Source: an uncultured Erysipelotrichaceae bacterium
GTDB taxonomy: Bacteria; Bacillota_I; Bacilli_A; Erysipelotrichales; Erysipelotrichaceae
Reading direction: 5' to 3'
Length of the DNA: 64,000 nt
Assembly (NCBI GenBank): GCA_902761625.1
Contig: CACWLH010000021.1
Coordinates: 22,888 to 86,887 of the forward strand
Numbering within the stretch: position 1 is the first letter of the stretch; each line of letters starts with the position of its first letter. The notes beneath the pieces are model-generated. The model was not told the origin of the DNA, did not search any database, and saw only the letters and a program-made list of their open reading frames with translations. The translations under genes were made by a program, and so were the position numbers. Shown here piece after piece: positions 27,426 through 35,437 of this stretch.

Positions 27426-28346
27426 ATGCATATAGAAATAAACAGTGGAGGTTTGCTTGGCGGTGCATCAATTAATGACTTCCAGGTAGATCTCGACCAG
27501 TTTATCGGTGCATCGAATGATATCCTTTCCGCCTTCAAAACAGTTCAGAACACTACCCAGAATCTCAATGGCGGTGTTGGTTCACTGCGTGAGGCGCTTG
27601 AGCAGATCGGCGAAAGAATCCGTGAGGAAGAGCGCAAGATCGAAGCGGCCATCGAGGTGCAGCAGAAAACAATTGAGTTTGTTGCTCTGGCCAATCGTGT
27701 GGATAAACAGGTGGCGGAACTGGTCAATCAGAACAGAGAAGAGTTCTACCGGACCAATCCATGGCTCAGGCCTCCCCAGCCAGTCGAAGATGATCGCAGC
27801 CTGTTTGAAATAGGTGCTGATTATCTGAAAGAAGGACTTCATCAAGTCGGTGAGTTCTTCAGACAAAACTGGGAATATGCCAAAGAAGCATATAAACAGA
27901 TACGGGACAGTATTCTTGAATTTTATAAAGAACACAAGAAAATCATCGACACGATCATAGCAGGGGCTGCGATCGTAGCCTCCGTCGTGGCATTGATATC
28001 AGGCACAGGACTTGTCGTTCTTGTACCATTATTGACCGCATTGGGAGTTTCTCTGGAAACAGCGGCTGCGGTGAGTGCAGCCGTGATGGTAACCGGTTAC
28101 GTCGTGTCAATCAGCTCCAACGTTCTTAATATTATGGATACCTGGCTGGAAATTGACACACCTCTGTTCAATACGATACAGACGATCTTATCCGTCACAT
28201 CAACCGTCTTCAGAACAATCAGGATCATTGGTTCACTCTACAATTTAGTCCACCCGGGTGATTTGGAGAAAGTCAAGGAACTGATCAAGGCGAAGTATGA
28301 ACATCCTGAGACCCCGGAAAAGGTCAAAGTAAAAGTCAGGAAATAA
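27426..28346 (+). CDS. LXG-like effector lacking a C-terminal domain
   Basis: The 306-residue product carries the shared N-terminal module (HIEINSGGLLGG; LNG; NPWLRPP) and the central hydrophobic region (about 165-250), then ends with a short basic tail (KVKVKVRK). Effectors on either side are 130-150 residues longer and end in a domain. A broken copy of domain A lies just beyond its stop (28380-28563), so this gene has probably lost its toxin tail. AGAAAGGATGG precedes the ATG, the leader used across the array. Confidence 0.75.
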   Translation: MHIEINSGGLLGGASINDFQVDLDQFIGASNDILSAFKTVQNTTQNLNGGVGSLREALEQIGERIREEERKIEAAIEVQQKTIEFVALANRVDKQVAELVNQNREEFYRTNPWLRPPQPVEDDRSLFEIGADYLKEGLHQVGEFFRQNWEYAKEAYKQIRDSILEFYKEHKKIIDTIIAGAAIVASVVALISGTGLVVLVPLLTALGVSLETAAAVSAAVMVTGYVVSISSNVLNIMDTWLEIDTPLFNTIQTILSVTSTVFRTIRIIGSLYNLVHPGDLEKVKELIKAKYEHPETPEKVKVKVRK

Positions 28347-28379
28347 TACCATGATCCCTTTCTGATATGCTCGGAGGCA

Positions 28380-28563
28380 TGATCAATGAGCGGATGATAT
28401 CGGGGGCAGGCCGTAAGAATGTCACAGTTATTATTTCACCGAAATGACTGTTCCGCAGATCCGCACACAACGAAAAAAAAGACAGTTACATCGTCTGTGT
28501 ATAGTGTGCTTAAGTGAAAGGAACAAAGCAATCATTGAAGCTATGAAATCTTTCATCAAATAA
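28380..28563 (+). pseudogene. Orphan remnant of effector domain A
   Basis: One frame ends KNVTVIISPK; the next, shifted by one base, reads EMTVPQIRTQ and then SERNKAIIEAMKSFIK before a stop. The 26051 effector ends KNVTVYNFNKLTVPQI...SERNKAIIEALKRLK, so this is the last ~60 residues of domain A, frameshifted and without an N-terminal module. It is the displaced toxin tail of the preceding gene, or a tail left by recombination, as seen in other polymorphic toxin loci. Confidence 0.7.
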
Positions 28564-28587
28564 GAAACTTTGAGAGAGGACAGATTT

Positions 28588-29913
28588 ATGCATATTGAAA
28601 TAAACAATGGAGGATTGTTCGGCGGAGCGTCAATTAACGATTTCCAGGTTGATCTTGATCAGTTTATCGGAACGTCAAATGATATCCTTTCTGCCTTCAA
28701 AACAGTTCAGAACAGCACGCAGAGTCTCAATGGCGGTGTCGGCTCATTGAGCGATGCGCTTGAGCAGATCGGTGAAAGAATCCGTGAGGAAGAGCACAAG
28801 ATTGAAGCTGCCATAGAGGTGCAGCAGAAAACGATTGAATTCGTTGCCCTGGCCAACCGCGTTGATAAGCAAGTGGCAGATCTGGTCAATCAGAACAAAG
28901 AGGAGTTCTACCGGACCAATCCATGGCTCAGGCCTCCCCAGCCCGTCGAAGATAACAGGAATTTCATCCAGAAGGGCCTTGATTATGCAGGTGAGAAGCT
29001 TCATGAAGCCGGTGAAGCTCTGAAACAGGTCTGGGAAGATACCAAGGAAGCATTGAAAAAATGCTGGGATGCCATCGTTGAGTTCTATGAAGAACACAAG
29101 AAGATCATTGATACGATCGTACTGGTAGTCGGTGCCGCTTTGGCAATAGCGGCAGTCATATCCGGCGGAGGACTTCTTGTGCTGGCGCCGTTGCTGACTT
29201 CATTGGGTGTCTCAGCGGGGGTGGCGACCGCAATCAGCAGTGCGGTGGCGGTAACTGCCATCGTTTCGACAATCGGGTCCACAGGCCTTAACATTGCGGA
29301 TGTCTGGCTTGAGATTGACACGCCGTTGTTCAATACGATACAGAATGTCTTTTCCATCACATCGGCAGTATCCAACGGTTTGGTTGCGATCGGTTCGATC
29401 TATAATGCATTCCATCCTGGCGCGATTGAGAATATCAAGAATCAGATGCGTCCGCAGTATGCGCGCAGCGGTTATGGAAGCTATGGCCAGAAAGTTGATT
29501 ATCTTTCTGACTTTGCACCGGGATCAGATAACGGTGTAAGCAGAATCAATCAATGGAACCAAGGTGATTTCTATCATGCGACAACCAACACAGGCGGAGA
29601 TGTCTATGTCTCCACCGGACCGATCAGTCAGGGAGACTTTGCGTCGATTGTCGATAACGCATCCGGAAATGTGAATATTCTGACCGGCACGCATGGGGAT
29701 GTCAATGGCGGACTGTTCAGAGAAATAAATTTCTTCCGGGAGGATTTCAACAGATGGGGTACATTGCCCAATGTTCATGTGTTTGATGTTACGCAGATGA
29801 CGATTCCGCAAATCAGGAATGTGCTTTTAGAACCGGGAACAAACATCTGCGCCTGGTGTTACAGTGAAAGGTGCAAAGAGGTTCTTATGGCACTCAATCT
29901 GATATTCAAATAA
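28588..29913 (+). CDS. LXG-like T7SS effector with C-terminal domain A
   Basis: The product (441 aa) has the shared LXG-like module (HIEINNGGLFGG; SLNGGVG), a helical stalk (KQVWEDTKEALKKCWDAIVE) and a glycine-rich hydrophobic region (about 175-245). Residues about 310-441 repeat domain A of the 26051 effector: GDFYHATTNTGGDVYVSTGP, GTHGDVNGGLF, MTIPQIRNV, YSERCKEVLMAL. Conserved positions between the copies mark a folded, probably enzymatic domain; the class is unknown. The next effector starts 24 bases later, so again no immunity gene is adjacent. Start 28588 follows GAGAGAGGAC. Confidence 0.75.
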   Translation: MHIEINNGGLFGGASINDFQVDLDQFIGTSNDILSAFKTVQNSTQSLNGGVGSLSDALEQIGERIREEEHKIEAAIEVQQKTIEFVALANRVDKQVADLVNQNKEEFYRTNPWLRPPQPVEDNRNFIQKGLDYAGEKLHEAGEALKQVWEDTKEALKKCWDAIVEFYEEHKKIIDTIVLVVGAALAIAAVISGGGLLVLAPLLTSLGVSAGVATAISSAVAVTAIVSTIGSTGLNIADVWLEIDTPLFNTIQNVFSITSAVSNGLVAIGSIYNAFHPGAIENIKNQMRPQYARSGYGSYGQKVDYLSDFAPGSDNGVSRINQWNQGDFYHATTNTGGDVYVSTGPISQGDFASIVDNASGNVNILTGTHGDVNGGLFREINFFREDFNRWGTLPNVHVFDVTQMTIPQIRNVLLEPGTNICAWCYSERCKEVLMALNLIFK

Positions 29914-29937
29914 TAGCTTTGAAGAAAGGATACATTT

Positions 29938-31176
29938 ATGCATATTGAAATAAACAATGGAGGATTGCTTGGTGGAGCATCGATCAACGATTTCCAGGTC
30001 GATCTTGATCAGTTTATCGGTGCATCAAATGATATCCTTTCTGCGTTTAAAACAGTTCAGAACAGCACGCAGAGCCTCAATGGCGGTGTCGGCGCATTGA
30101 GTGATGCGCTTGAGCAGATCGGTGAAAGAATCCGTGAGGAAGAGCGCAAGATTGAAGCCGCTGCTGAAGTGCGTCAGAAGACGATTGATTTTGTTGATCT
30201 GGCTGCGCGTGTGGATAAACAGGTGGCAGATCTTGTCAATCAGAACAAAGAGGAGTTCTATCAGACCAATTCATGGCTCAGGCCTCCCCAGCCCGTCGAA
30301 GATAACAGGAATTTCATCCAGAAGGGCCTTGATTATTTAGGTGATAAGTTTCATGAAGCCGGTGAGGCTTTGAAGCAGGTCTGGGAAGATACGAAGGAAG
30401 CACTGAAAAAGTGCTGGGATTCCATTGTTGAGTTCTACGAAGAACACAAGAAAATCATCGATACGATTCTCATTGTCGTCGGCGCAGTCGCTGCGATTGC
30501 GGCAGTTATAGGATCAGGCGGTCTTGCATTGGTGCCATTACTGACAAATCTGGGATTATCTGCCGGAGCAGCAGTATTCATCAGTGGGGCGGTGGCAGTC
30601 TGCGCAGTTGTCACAACGGCAAGTTCAGCGGTATTGAATGTGATAGATACCTGGTGTTCAATTGATAATCCGACTTTCCAGGCATGGAAAAAAGGTCTGG
30701 GTATTGCCAGCGCGGTATTTAATTTCACATACAATATCGGAACAATATACAATGCCAAGCATCATTATAAGCTCGAAGACATTAAAAACTATGTCAAAGA
30801 ATCCTATACCGGTGATCCGGTACAATATGGAGGCAGATATCATGATGTGGCTGCCGCAAACAGAAACCTTGGATATGAGATTCATGAATGTCCTGCAAAA
30901 TCTGCAGCTAAAATCATCGATGGCGATCACAGGTATCATACGCCGGCAGTCAGAATGAGTCCTGCTGATCATGCAAGAACTGCGAGCTTTGGCCATACAA
31001 GAGAATCTATGGAATATGTCAGAATGCAAAGGGAATTCATCAAAAACGGTGACTTTACAAAAGCATTCCAAATGGACATTAAAGATCTGGAACAGTTTGG
31101 ATTCAAGTATGCCAAAGGAATACAGGAAATGAAAAAATACATGAAGATATATGTTAAGACGAGGGGGTTGAGATAA
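29938..31176 (+). CDS. LXG-like T7SS effector with HNH-like nuclease tail
   Basis: The shared N-terminal module and hydrophobic region are followed from about residue 310 by EIHECPAKSA, PAVRMSPADHARTASFG and GDFTKAFQMDIKDL. The pattern, His near a PAKSA turn, a DHxxTxS core and a closing helix, matches a polymorphic-toxin HNH-like nuclease tail found in LXG and WapA-type toxins, though from memory the family usually has HH where this protein has H316-E317. If that residue is catalytic, activity could be altered. A 135-residue probable immunity gene overlaps the stop (TAATG). Confidence 0.75.
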   Translation: MHIEINNGGLLGGASINDFQVDLDQFIGASNDILSAFKTVQNSTQSLNGGVGALSDALEQIGERIREEERKIEAAAEVRQKTIDFVDLAARVDKQVADLVNQNKEEFYQTNSWLRPPQPVEDNRNFIQKGLDYLGDKFHEAGEALKQVWEDTKEALKKCWDSIVEFYEEHKKIIDTILIVVGAVAAIAAVIGSGGLALVPLLTNLGLSAGAAVFISGAVAVCAVVTTASSAVLNVIDTWCSIDNPTFQAWKKGLGIASAVFNFTYNIGTIYNAKHHYKLEDIKNYVKESYTGDPVQYGGRYHDVAAANRNLGYEIHECPAKSAAKIIDGDHRYHTPAVRMSPADHARTASFGHTRESMEYVRMQREFIKNGDFTKAFQMDIKDLEQFGFKYAKGIQEMKKYMKIYVKTRGLR

Positions 31177-31583
31177 TGTACGTACATGATGTATCGGTGC
31201 TGCGTGGATTTGACGGTATTCCTTTTGGCACAAAACGTAAAGAAGCCCGGAATGCTTTACTGAAGGCAACCGGTCTGCATCCTACAGTTTTTAAAAAGGG
31301 TTTATCCAAGAACACAGCAGATGAATATGATGGGTTTCATGTATATTACGACAGCCATGATTGTCTTGAAGCAGTAGAGTTCTTCGGAGAAGCAAATGTG
31401 AAATGCGATGGACATATTGTGTTTCCGGCAGATGTAAAGATTATTATGGATCAGGCGGATGATTGGATTCAGGATGATACAGGCTGGGTGTCTGTTTCAA
31501 AATCCATTGGCATTTATGCACCTGAAAATGATATGGAAGCATTGCTGTTTGCCAAAGAAGATTATTATGAAGGACTGTTCTGA
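31176..31583 (+). CDS. Probable immunity protein for the HNH-like effector
   Basis: The 135-residue protein is acidic and cytoplasmic, with no signal peptide. It starts on the last base of the effector's TAA, the tight coupling typical of effector-immunity pairs. The N-terminus contains FDGIPFGTKRKEARNAL, a pattern like the opening beta-turn-helix of several small immunity proteins, then a beta-rich stretch and a C-terminal helix. I cannot assign a family. The function is inferred from its position and size. Confidence 0.7.
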   Translation: MYVHDVSVLRGFDGIPFGTKRKEARNALLKATGLHPTVFKKGLSKNTADEYDGFHVYYDSHDCLEAVEFFGEANVKCDGHIVFPADVKIIMDQADDWIQDDTGWVSVSKSIGIYAPENDMEALLFAKEDYYEGLF

Positions 31584-31700
31584 AACAACAGTCCGGCGAC
31601 CTGTCTGAATTGAGGGAAAACTCTGAACCATTTAACGATGATTGTGTTTTCAGGCGGGAACGGAGATTATCTGAAATATCAAAAAGTTATAACGATAGCT

Positions 31701-31706
31701 TATAAT
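31701..31706 (+). promoter_or_regulatory. Possible -10 element before the ART effector
   Basis: TATAAT lies in an AT-rich gap 29 bases before the ATG of the next effector. The -35 at 16-18 bases is poor, so the promoter is only possible. Confidence 0.3.
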
Positions 31707-31734
31707 ATAAAGTGTTTTAAGGAAGGGTACATTT

Positions 31735-33099
31735 ATGCATATTGAAATAAACAATGGAGGATTGCTTGGTGGAGCATCAATCAACGATTTCCAGGTCGAT
31801 CTCGACCAGTTTATCGGTGCGTCAAATGATATCCTTTCTGCGTTCAAGACAATTGAAAACAGCACATACAACCTCAACGGCGGAGTCGGCTCGCTGGAAG
31901 AGGCGGTAGAAGCGATCGGTGCGAGAATCCGTGAGGAAGAGCACAAAATCGAAGCTGCCATAGAGGTGCAGCAGAAAACGATCGAATTCGTTGCTCTGGC
32001 TAACCGCGTTGATAAGCAGGTGGCAGACCTCGTCAATCAGAACAAGGAGGAGTTCTACCGGACCAATCCATGGCTCAGGCCTCCTGTGCCCGTTGAAGAT
32101 GACCGGAACTTCATTGAAAAAGGCATTGATTATGTGAAAGACGGGCTTCATGAGGCAGGAGAAGCTATCAAAGAAGCCTGGGAAGATACCAAGGAAGCGT
32201 TGAAAAAATGCTGGGATTCCATTGTTGAGTTCTACGAAGAACATAAGAAGATCATCGATACAATTCTGGTTGTGGTCGGTGCTGTTCTGGCCATTGCGGC
32301 AGTGGTTGCCACGGGAGGTCTCGGGCTTGTGCCGCTGCTTGGCGCCTTTGGCTGTTCGGTGGCGGTGGCTACGACGATCAGTATGTGCGTTGCCGTGGCG
32401 GCAGTTGTCACAACCGCGGTGGCGGCTGTATTGAATGTGACTGATATCTGGTTTGAGATTGACAATGTGGTTTTCCAGAAATTCAAAGCTGCTTTCAATA
32501 TTGCCAGCACAGTTCTCAATATCACTTATTCCATCGGCAGTATTTACAATGCCATTAAAAAGACTTCGCCCACACAGTATATTGCCGACCATACACCGAA
32601 GCAGACATACACGAATGTGGATCAGCTTTCCCAGAGTCAGCTCAATTCACTGGATACCTATTCCGGCAATGATTACCACAATATCAATAACAGTCTGCGC
32701 GGTACGGAAACCGCAACTCCTGAAAATGCGAAGGTCATCAAAGATCTGCAGAATACACTTGGCAATTCGTCGCTTCCCGAAGATACCATTCTCTATCGCG
32801 GAACCGGTATGGAGGAACTGGGCGATCTGGCGAACCTTCCGACGGACGAACTGGTCGGAAAGTCATTCTTCCAGGACGGATTCCTCAGCACAACCCGCGA
32901 TCAGTTTGTCGGCAGTTCCTGGACCAAGAATCTCAATATCACCATCCATGCGCCGGCCGGCTCACCCGGACTTGATATCACCTCGATCAGCCGTCATCCC
33001 AACGAGATGGAGGTATTGTTCAATTCCGGCAGGCAGATGCTGATAACGAGTGCGGAGAAAATCAAGGGAATCACTTATATCAATGTCATTCTGAAGTAA
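31735..33099 (+). CDS. LXG-like T7SS effector with ADP-ribosyltransferase tail
   Basis: Residues 1-250 are the shared LXG-like module and hydrophobic region. The last ~140 residues match the R-S-E class of ADP-ribosyltransferase toxins (ADPrib_exo_Tox type): LYRGTG with R355, FLSTT with S385, and EMEVLF with E424 and E426 (the ExE pair). These enzymes move ADP-ribose from NAD+ to a target protein. The next gene encodes an ADP-ribosylglycohydrolase, which would undo the change. The target cannot be read from sequence. The ribosome leader and first ~110 codons are almost the same as in the neighbouring effectors. Confidence 0.85.
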   Translation: MHIEINNGGLLGGASINDFQVDLDQFIGASNDILSAFKTIENSTYNLNGGVGSLEEAVEAIGARIREEEHKIEAAIEVQQKTIEFVALANRVDKQVADLVNQNKEEFYRTNPWLRPPVPVEDDRNFIEKGIDYVKDGLHEAGEAIKEAWEDTKEALKKCWDSIVEFYEEHKKIIDTILVVVGAVLAIAAVVATGGLGLVPLLGAFGCSVAVATTISMCVAVAAVVTTAVAAVLNVTDIWFEIDNVVFQKFKAAFNIASTVLNITYSIGSIYNAIKKTSPTQYIADHTPKQTYTNVDQLSQSQLNSLDTYSGNDYHNINNSLRGTETATPENAKVIKDLQNTLGNSSLPEDTILYRGTGMEELGDLANLPTDELVGKSFFQDGFLSTTRDQFVGSSWTKNLNITIHAPAGSPGLDITSISRHPNEMEVLFNSGRQMLITSAEKIKGITYINVILK

Positions 33100-33109
33100 G
33101 GGGAACAAT

Positions 33110-34300
33110 ATGGCAGATAAACAGTATACAATCGGTGAAAAATGGGCAGCCGATCTTGAGAATATCAAAAACGGCGCGCATGTTGATACAGCAGTTCCGC
33201 AATGCGAAAGATGTGTTCATAAAGTAAAAGGTGACGCGCTTCATTGCGGAAAATATGCGTCTGAGATGAAACCGCAGGATGTCCTGTTCGCGCAGAAGGA
33301 ATGTCCGCGTTTTGAAAGCGCAGACCCGCTCAAAATCAGCCTTTCCACAGATCTGGAAAAGAAGGTTTACGGCGGTATTTTCGGCTTTGTCATCGGCGAT
33401 ATGCTGGGCGTGCCGGTTGAGTTTTCAGCGCGTGCTGAAAGAGATAAAGATCCGGTCAGGGAACTCCGTGCATATGGCACATACCGTCAGCCTTTCGGTG
33501 CATGGAGCGATGATTCATCCCTGATGCTCTGTCTGATTGATGCCTTCAACTCCGGTTTTGACATCGAAACACTCAAACAGAATATGATCAGCTATTATAC
33601 GGACGGGGCATTCACTCCGCAGGGGAAGATGTTTGATATCGGCATCTCCACTGCCGATGCCATCCGCCGTATGATTCAGGGAGTTCCCGCAGCTGAGTGC
33701 GGAGGCAATGGAGAAAGAGACAACGGCAACGGATCATTGATGAGAATTCTTCCGCTTGCCTTTATCAGTCCCTATATCAGCAGAAATGATCTGGTCACAC
33801 TTGTGACAGCAGTATCATCAATGACACACAGACACATGCGTTCTGTGCTGGCATGCTACTTCTATACCGTTTTTGCGGAAAGCCTGTTTTTGGGCAGGAG
33901 CCTCAAAGATGCATATGATGCGGCCATCAATGCAGTCAACCATGAATGCGACCATTGCTTTGATCTTGAAAAATCCGCATACAGGGATGTTCTTTATAAA
34001 AAAGTTGTCACGCTTGACCGCAGAAGAATCAGATCAACCGGATATGTTGTTGATACTCTTGAAGCTGTTCTCTGGGCTTTGTTCAATACCTCATCCTATG
34101 AGGATGCAGTTCTTGCCGCGGTGAATCTTGGCGGAGACACGGATACAATCGCTGCTTTGACTGGCGGACTGGCCGGTATTTACTATGGTTTTGATCAGCT
34201 TCCCGATCATTGGGTGCAGACTGTCCTGCAGAAGAAGAAAATCGCGGATATGACCGGTTACTTCGCAGACTATGTTCAGCATCTGAAGAAATCAGCCTGA
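33110..34300 (+). CDS. ADP-ribosylglycohydrolase, probable enzymatic immunity protein
   Basis: The product (396 aa) matches the ADP-ribosylglycohydrolase (DraG/ARH) family: GDMLGVPVEF, the metal-binding SDDSSLML (D134, D135) and GGDTDTIAALTGGLAG (D343, D345). These enzymes remove ADP-ribose from proteins using Mg2+. It starts 11 bases after the ART effector, so the likely role is to protect the cell by reversing the toxin's modification, as Tri1 does for the Tre1 toxin of Serratia. An N-terminal CERCVHK...CGKYAS stretch (about residues 28-45) resembles a small zinc-binding extension. It is cytoplasmic, with AAGGGG before the ATG. Confidence 0.85.
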   Translation: MADKQYTIGEKWAADLENIKNGAHVDTAVPQCERCVHKVKGDALHCGKYASEMKPQDVLFAQKECPRFESADPLKISLSTDLEKKVYGGIFGFVIGDMLGVPVEFSARAERDKDPVRELRAYGTYRQPFGAWSDDSSLMLCLIDAFNSGFDIETLKQNMISYYTDGAFTPQGKMFDIGISTADAIRRMIQGVPAAECGGNGERDNGNGSLMRILPLAFISPYISRNDLVTLVTAVSSMTHRHMRSVLACYFYTVFAESLFLGRSLKDAYDAAINAVNHECDHCFDLEKSAYRDVLYKKVVTLDRRRIRSTGYVVDTLEAVLWALFNTSSYEDAVLAAVNLGGDTDTIAALTGGLAGIYYGFDQLPDHWVQTVLQKKKIADMTGYFADYVQHLKKSA

Positions 34301-34313
34301 TCCGGAGACGTTG

Positions 34314-35366
34314 ATGAATTATTACTATGACAGGCTGAGCATTGAGGAACAGGCGGCATATGATGCCCTGCTCAAAGCAATGCGGAAGCTGAAAAATGAA
34401 GTCCAGGTTCCCCACGCTCTTTCCACTGACAGCATGGGCAAAGTCCTGGATGCCTTAAGATTTGAACATACCGGGCTTTTTTATGTCAATTACGACAAAG
34501 TCCGGTATTTATACAGTCTGAACGGCACCAAGTTCCAGCTTGAATTTGACGGCAGTCAGGAAGAGCTGAAACAGAAGAGGCTTTGGCTGCGTGAAACACT
34601 TGCACAATTCAAAGAAGAAAAAGAAGCTGAAAACCTGAATGATGACAGAGCCATTCTGCGCTGGATTCATCATAAGCTGGTCCGCAGCACCAGATATGAC
34701 CATTCTGCGCTGGATTCTCCGGATGATCATCCGCGCGCATTCAATATTCTCGGCGTGTTCCAGGATCATCTGGCGGTATGCCAGGGAATCGCCTTCGCCT
34801 TCAAGCTGCTTTGCGATTATTTTGAAATTCCATGCATGATCGCAACCGGACGGGCAACACTTGAAAACATCGGTGACAATCTGCTGCATGCATGGAATAT
34901 CGTCTGTCTTGACGGAAAAAATGCGCATGTGGATATCACCTGGGATATCGGCCTCAGTGAATTGAGTCATTTCTACCGCTATGACTATTTCTGCATTCCT
35001 GATGAGTGGATCAAAGAAGACCATGCATTCGAAGATTTGCCGGCATGTGTCGACAATATCAGCTATTTCGAAGCGAAAAAACGGGTGTTCCACGACTATG
35101 ATTCTCTGCGTTCCTTTGTGCATCAGGAGCTGAAAAAAAAGACCCCGTATCTGTATTTTAAAATGTCAATGGATGGTGATCTGAACGAGATCACCGCATC
35201 CACAGACCAGGCAATCAGTGAAACGGTCGGCATGCACAGTTTCATGCCTGTCAAAATCAGCAGAGTGTCAGGGGGAATGCAGATGTGCTTCTTTTACCGG
35301 ATGGAGACTCAGGAGCTGCCGGCAAGCGGCTTTATGAAATGGCTGGACGGGAAATTAAGAGGCTAA
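34314..35366 (+). CDS. Transglutaminase-like cysteine protein, 350 aa
   Basis: A transglutaminase-like fold is seen at about residues 115-215, with the Cys-His-Asp triad C156 (AVCQGIAFAFKLLC), H192 (LLHAWNIV) and D207 (HVDITWD). The N-terminal ~100 residues are helical and the C-terminal ~130 residues are unrecognised. No signal peptide is seen, so it should act in the cytoplasm. A shorter paralogue lies at 60348 beside another kinase group. Family members can be peptidases, amidases or crosslinkers; the substrate is unknown. Start ATG 34314 follows CCGGAGACG. Confidence 0.75.
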   Translation: MNYYYDRLSIEEQAAYDALLKAMRKLKNEVQVPHALSTDSMGKVLDALRFEHTGLFYVNYDKVRYLYSLNGTKFQLEFDGSQEELKQKRLWLRETLAQFKEEKEAENLNDDRAILRWIHHKLVRSTRYDHSALDSPDDHPRAFNILGVFQDHLAVCQGIAFAFKLLCDYFEIPCMIATGRATLENIGDNLLHAWNIVCLDGKNAHVDITWDIGLSELSHFYRYDYFCIPDEWIKEDHAFEDLPACVDNISYFEAKKRVFHDYDSLRSFVHQELKKKTPYLYFKMSMDGDLNEITASTDQAISETVGMHSFMPVKISRVSGGMQMCFFYRMETQELPASGFMKWLDGKLRG

Positions 35367-35437
35367 ATGTGTTTTAAAGTCATGCATTTCATCATAAAAT
35401 AGAAACTGGAATAAAAGTTAAATTCAGGGGGAAAATT

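Noticed and set aside
24768..32085. Repeated DNA in the LXG array as a CRISPR-like or satellite repeat
   Set aside because: The repeats are coding, about 330 bases long and spaced by whole genes. They are paralogous gene fronts.
31822..32592. Long minus-strand open frame of 256 codons
   Set aside because: It lies entirely inside the ART effector gene, shows no ribosome site and its product is low-quality (His/Asn/Arg-rich). Similar antisense frames occur in every paralogue of the array.
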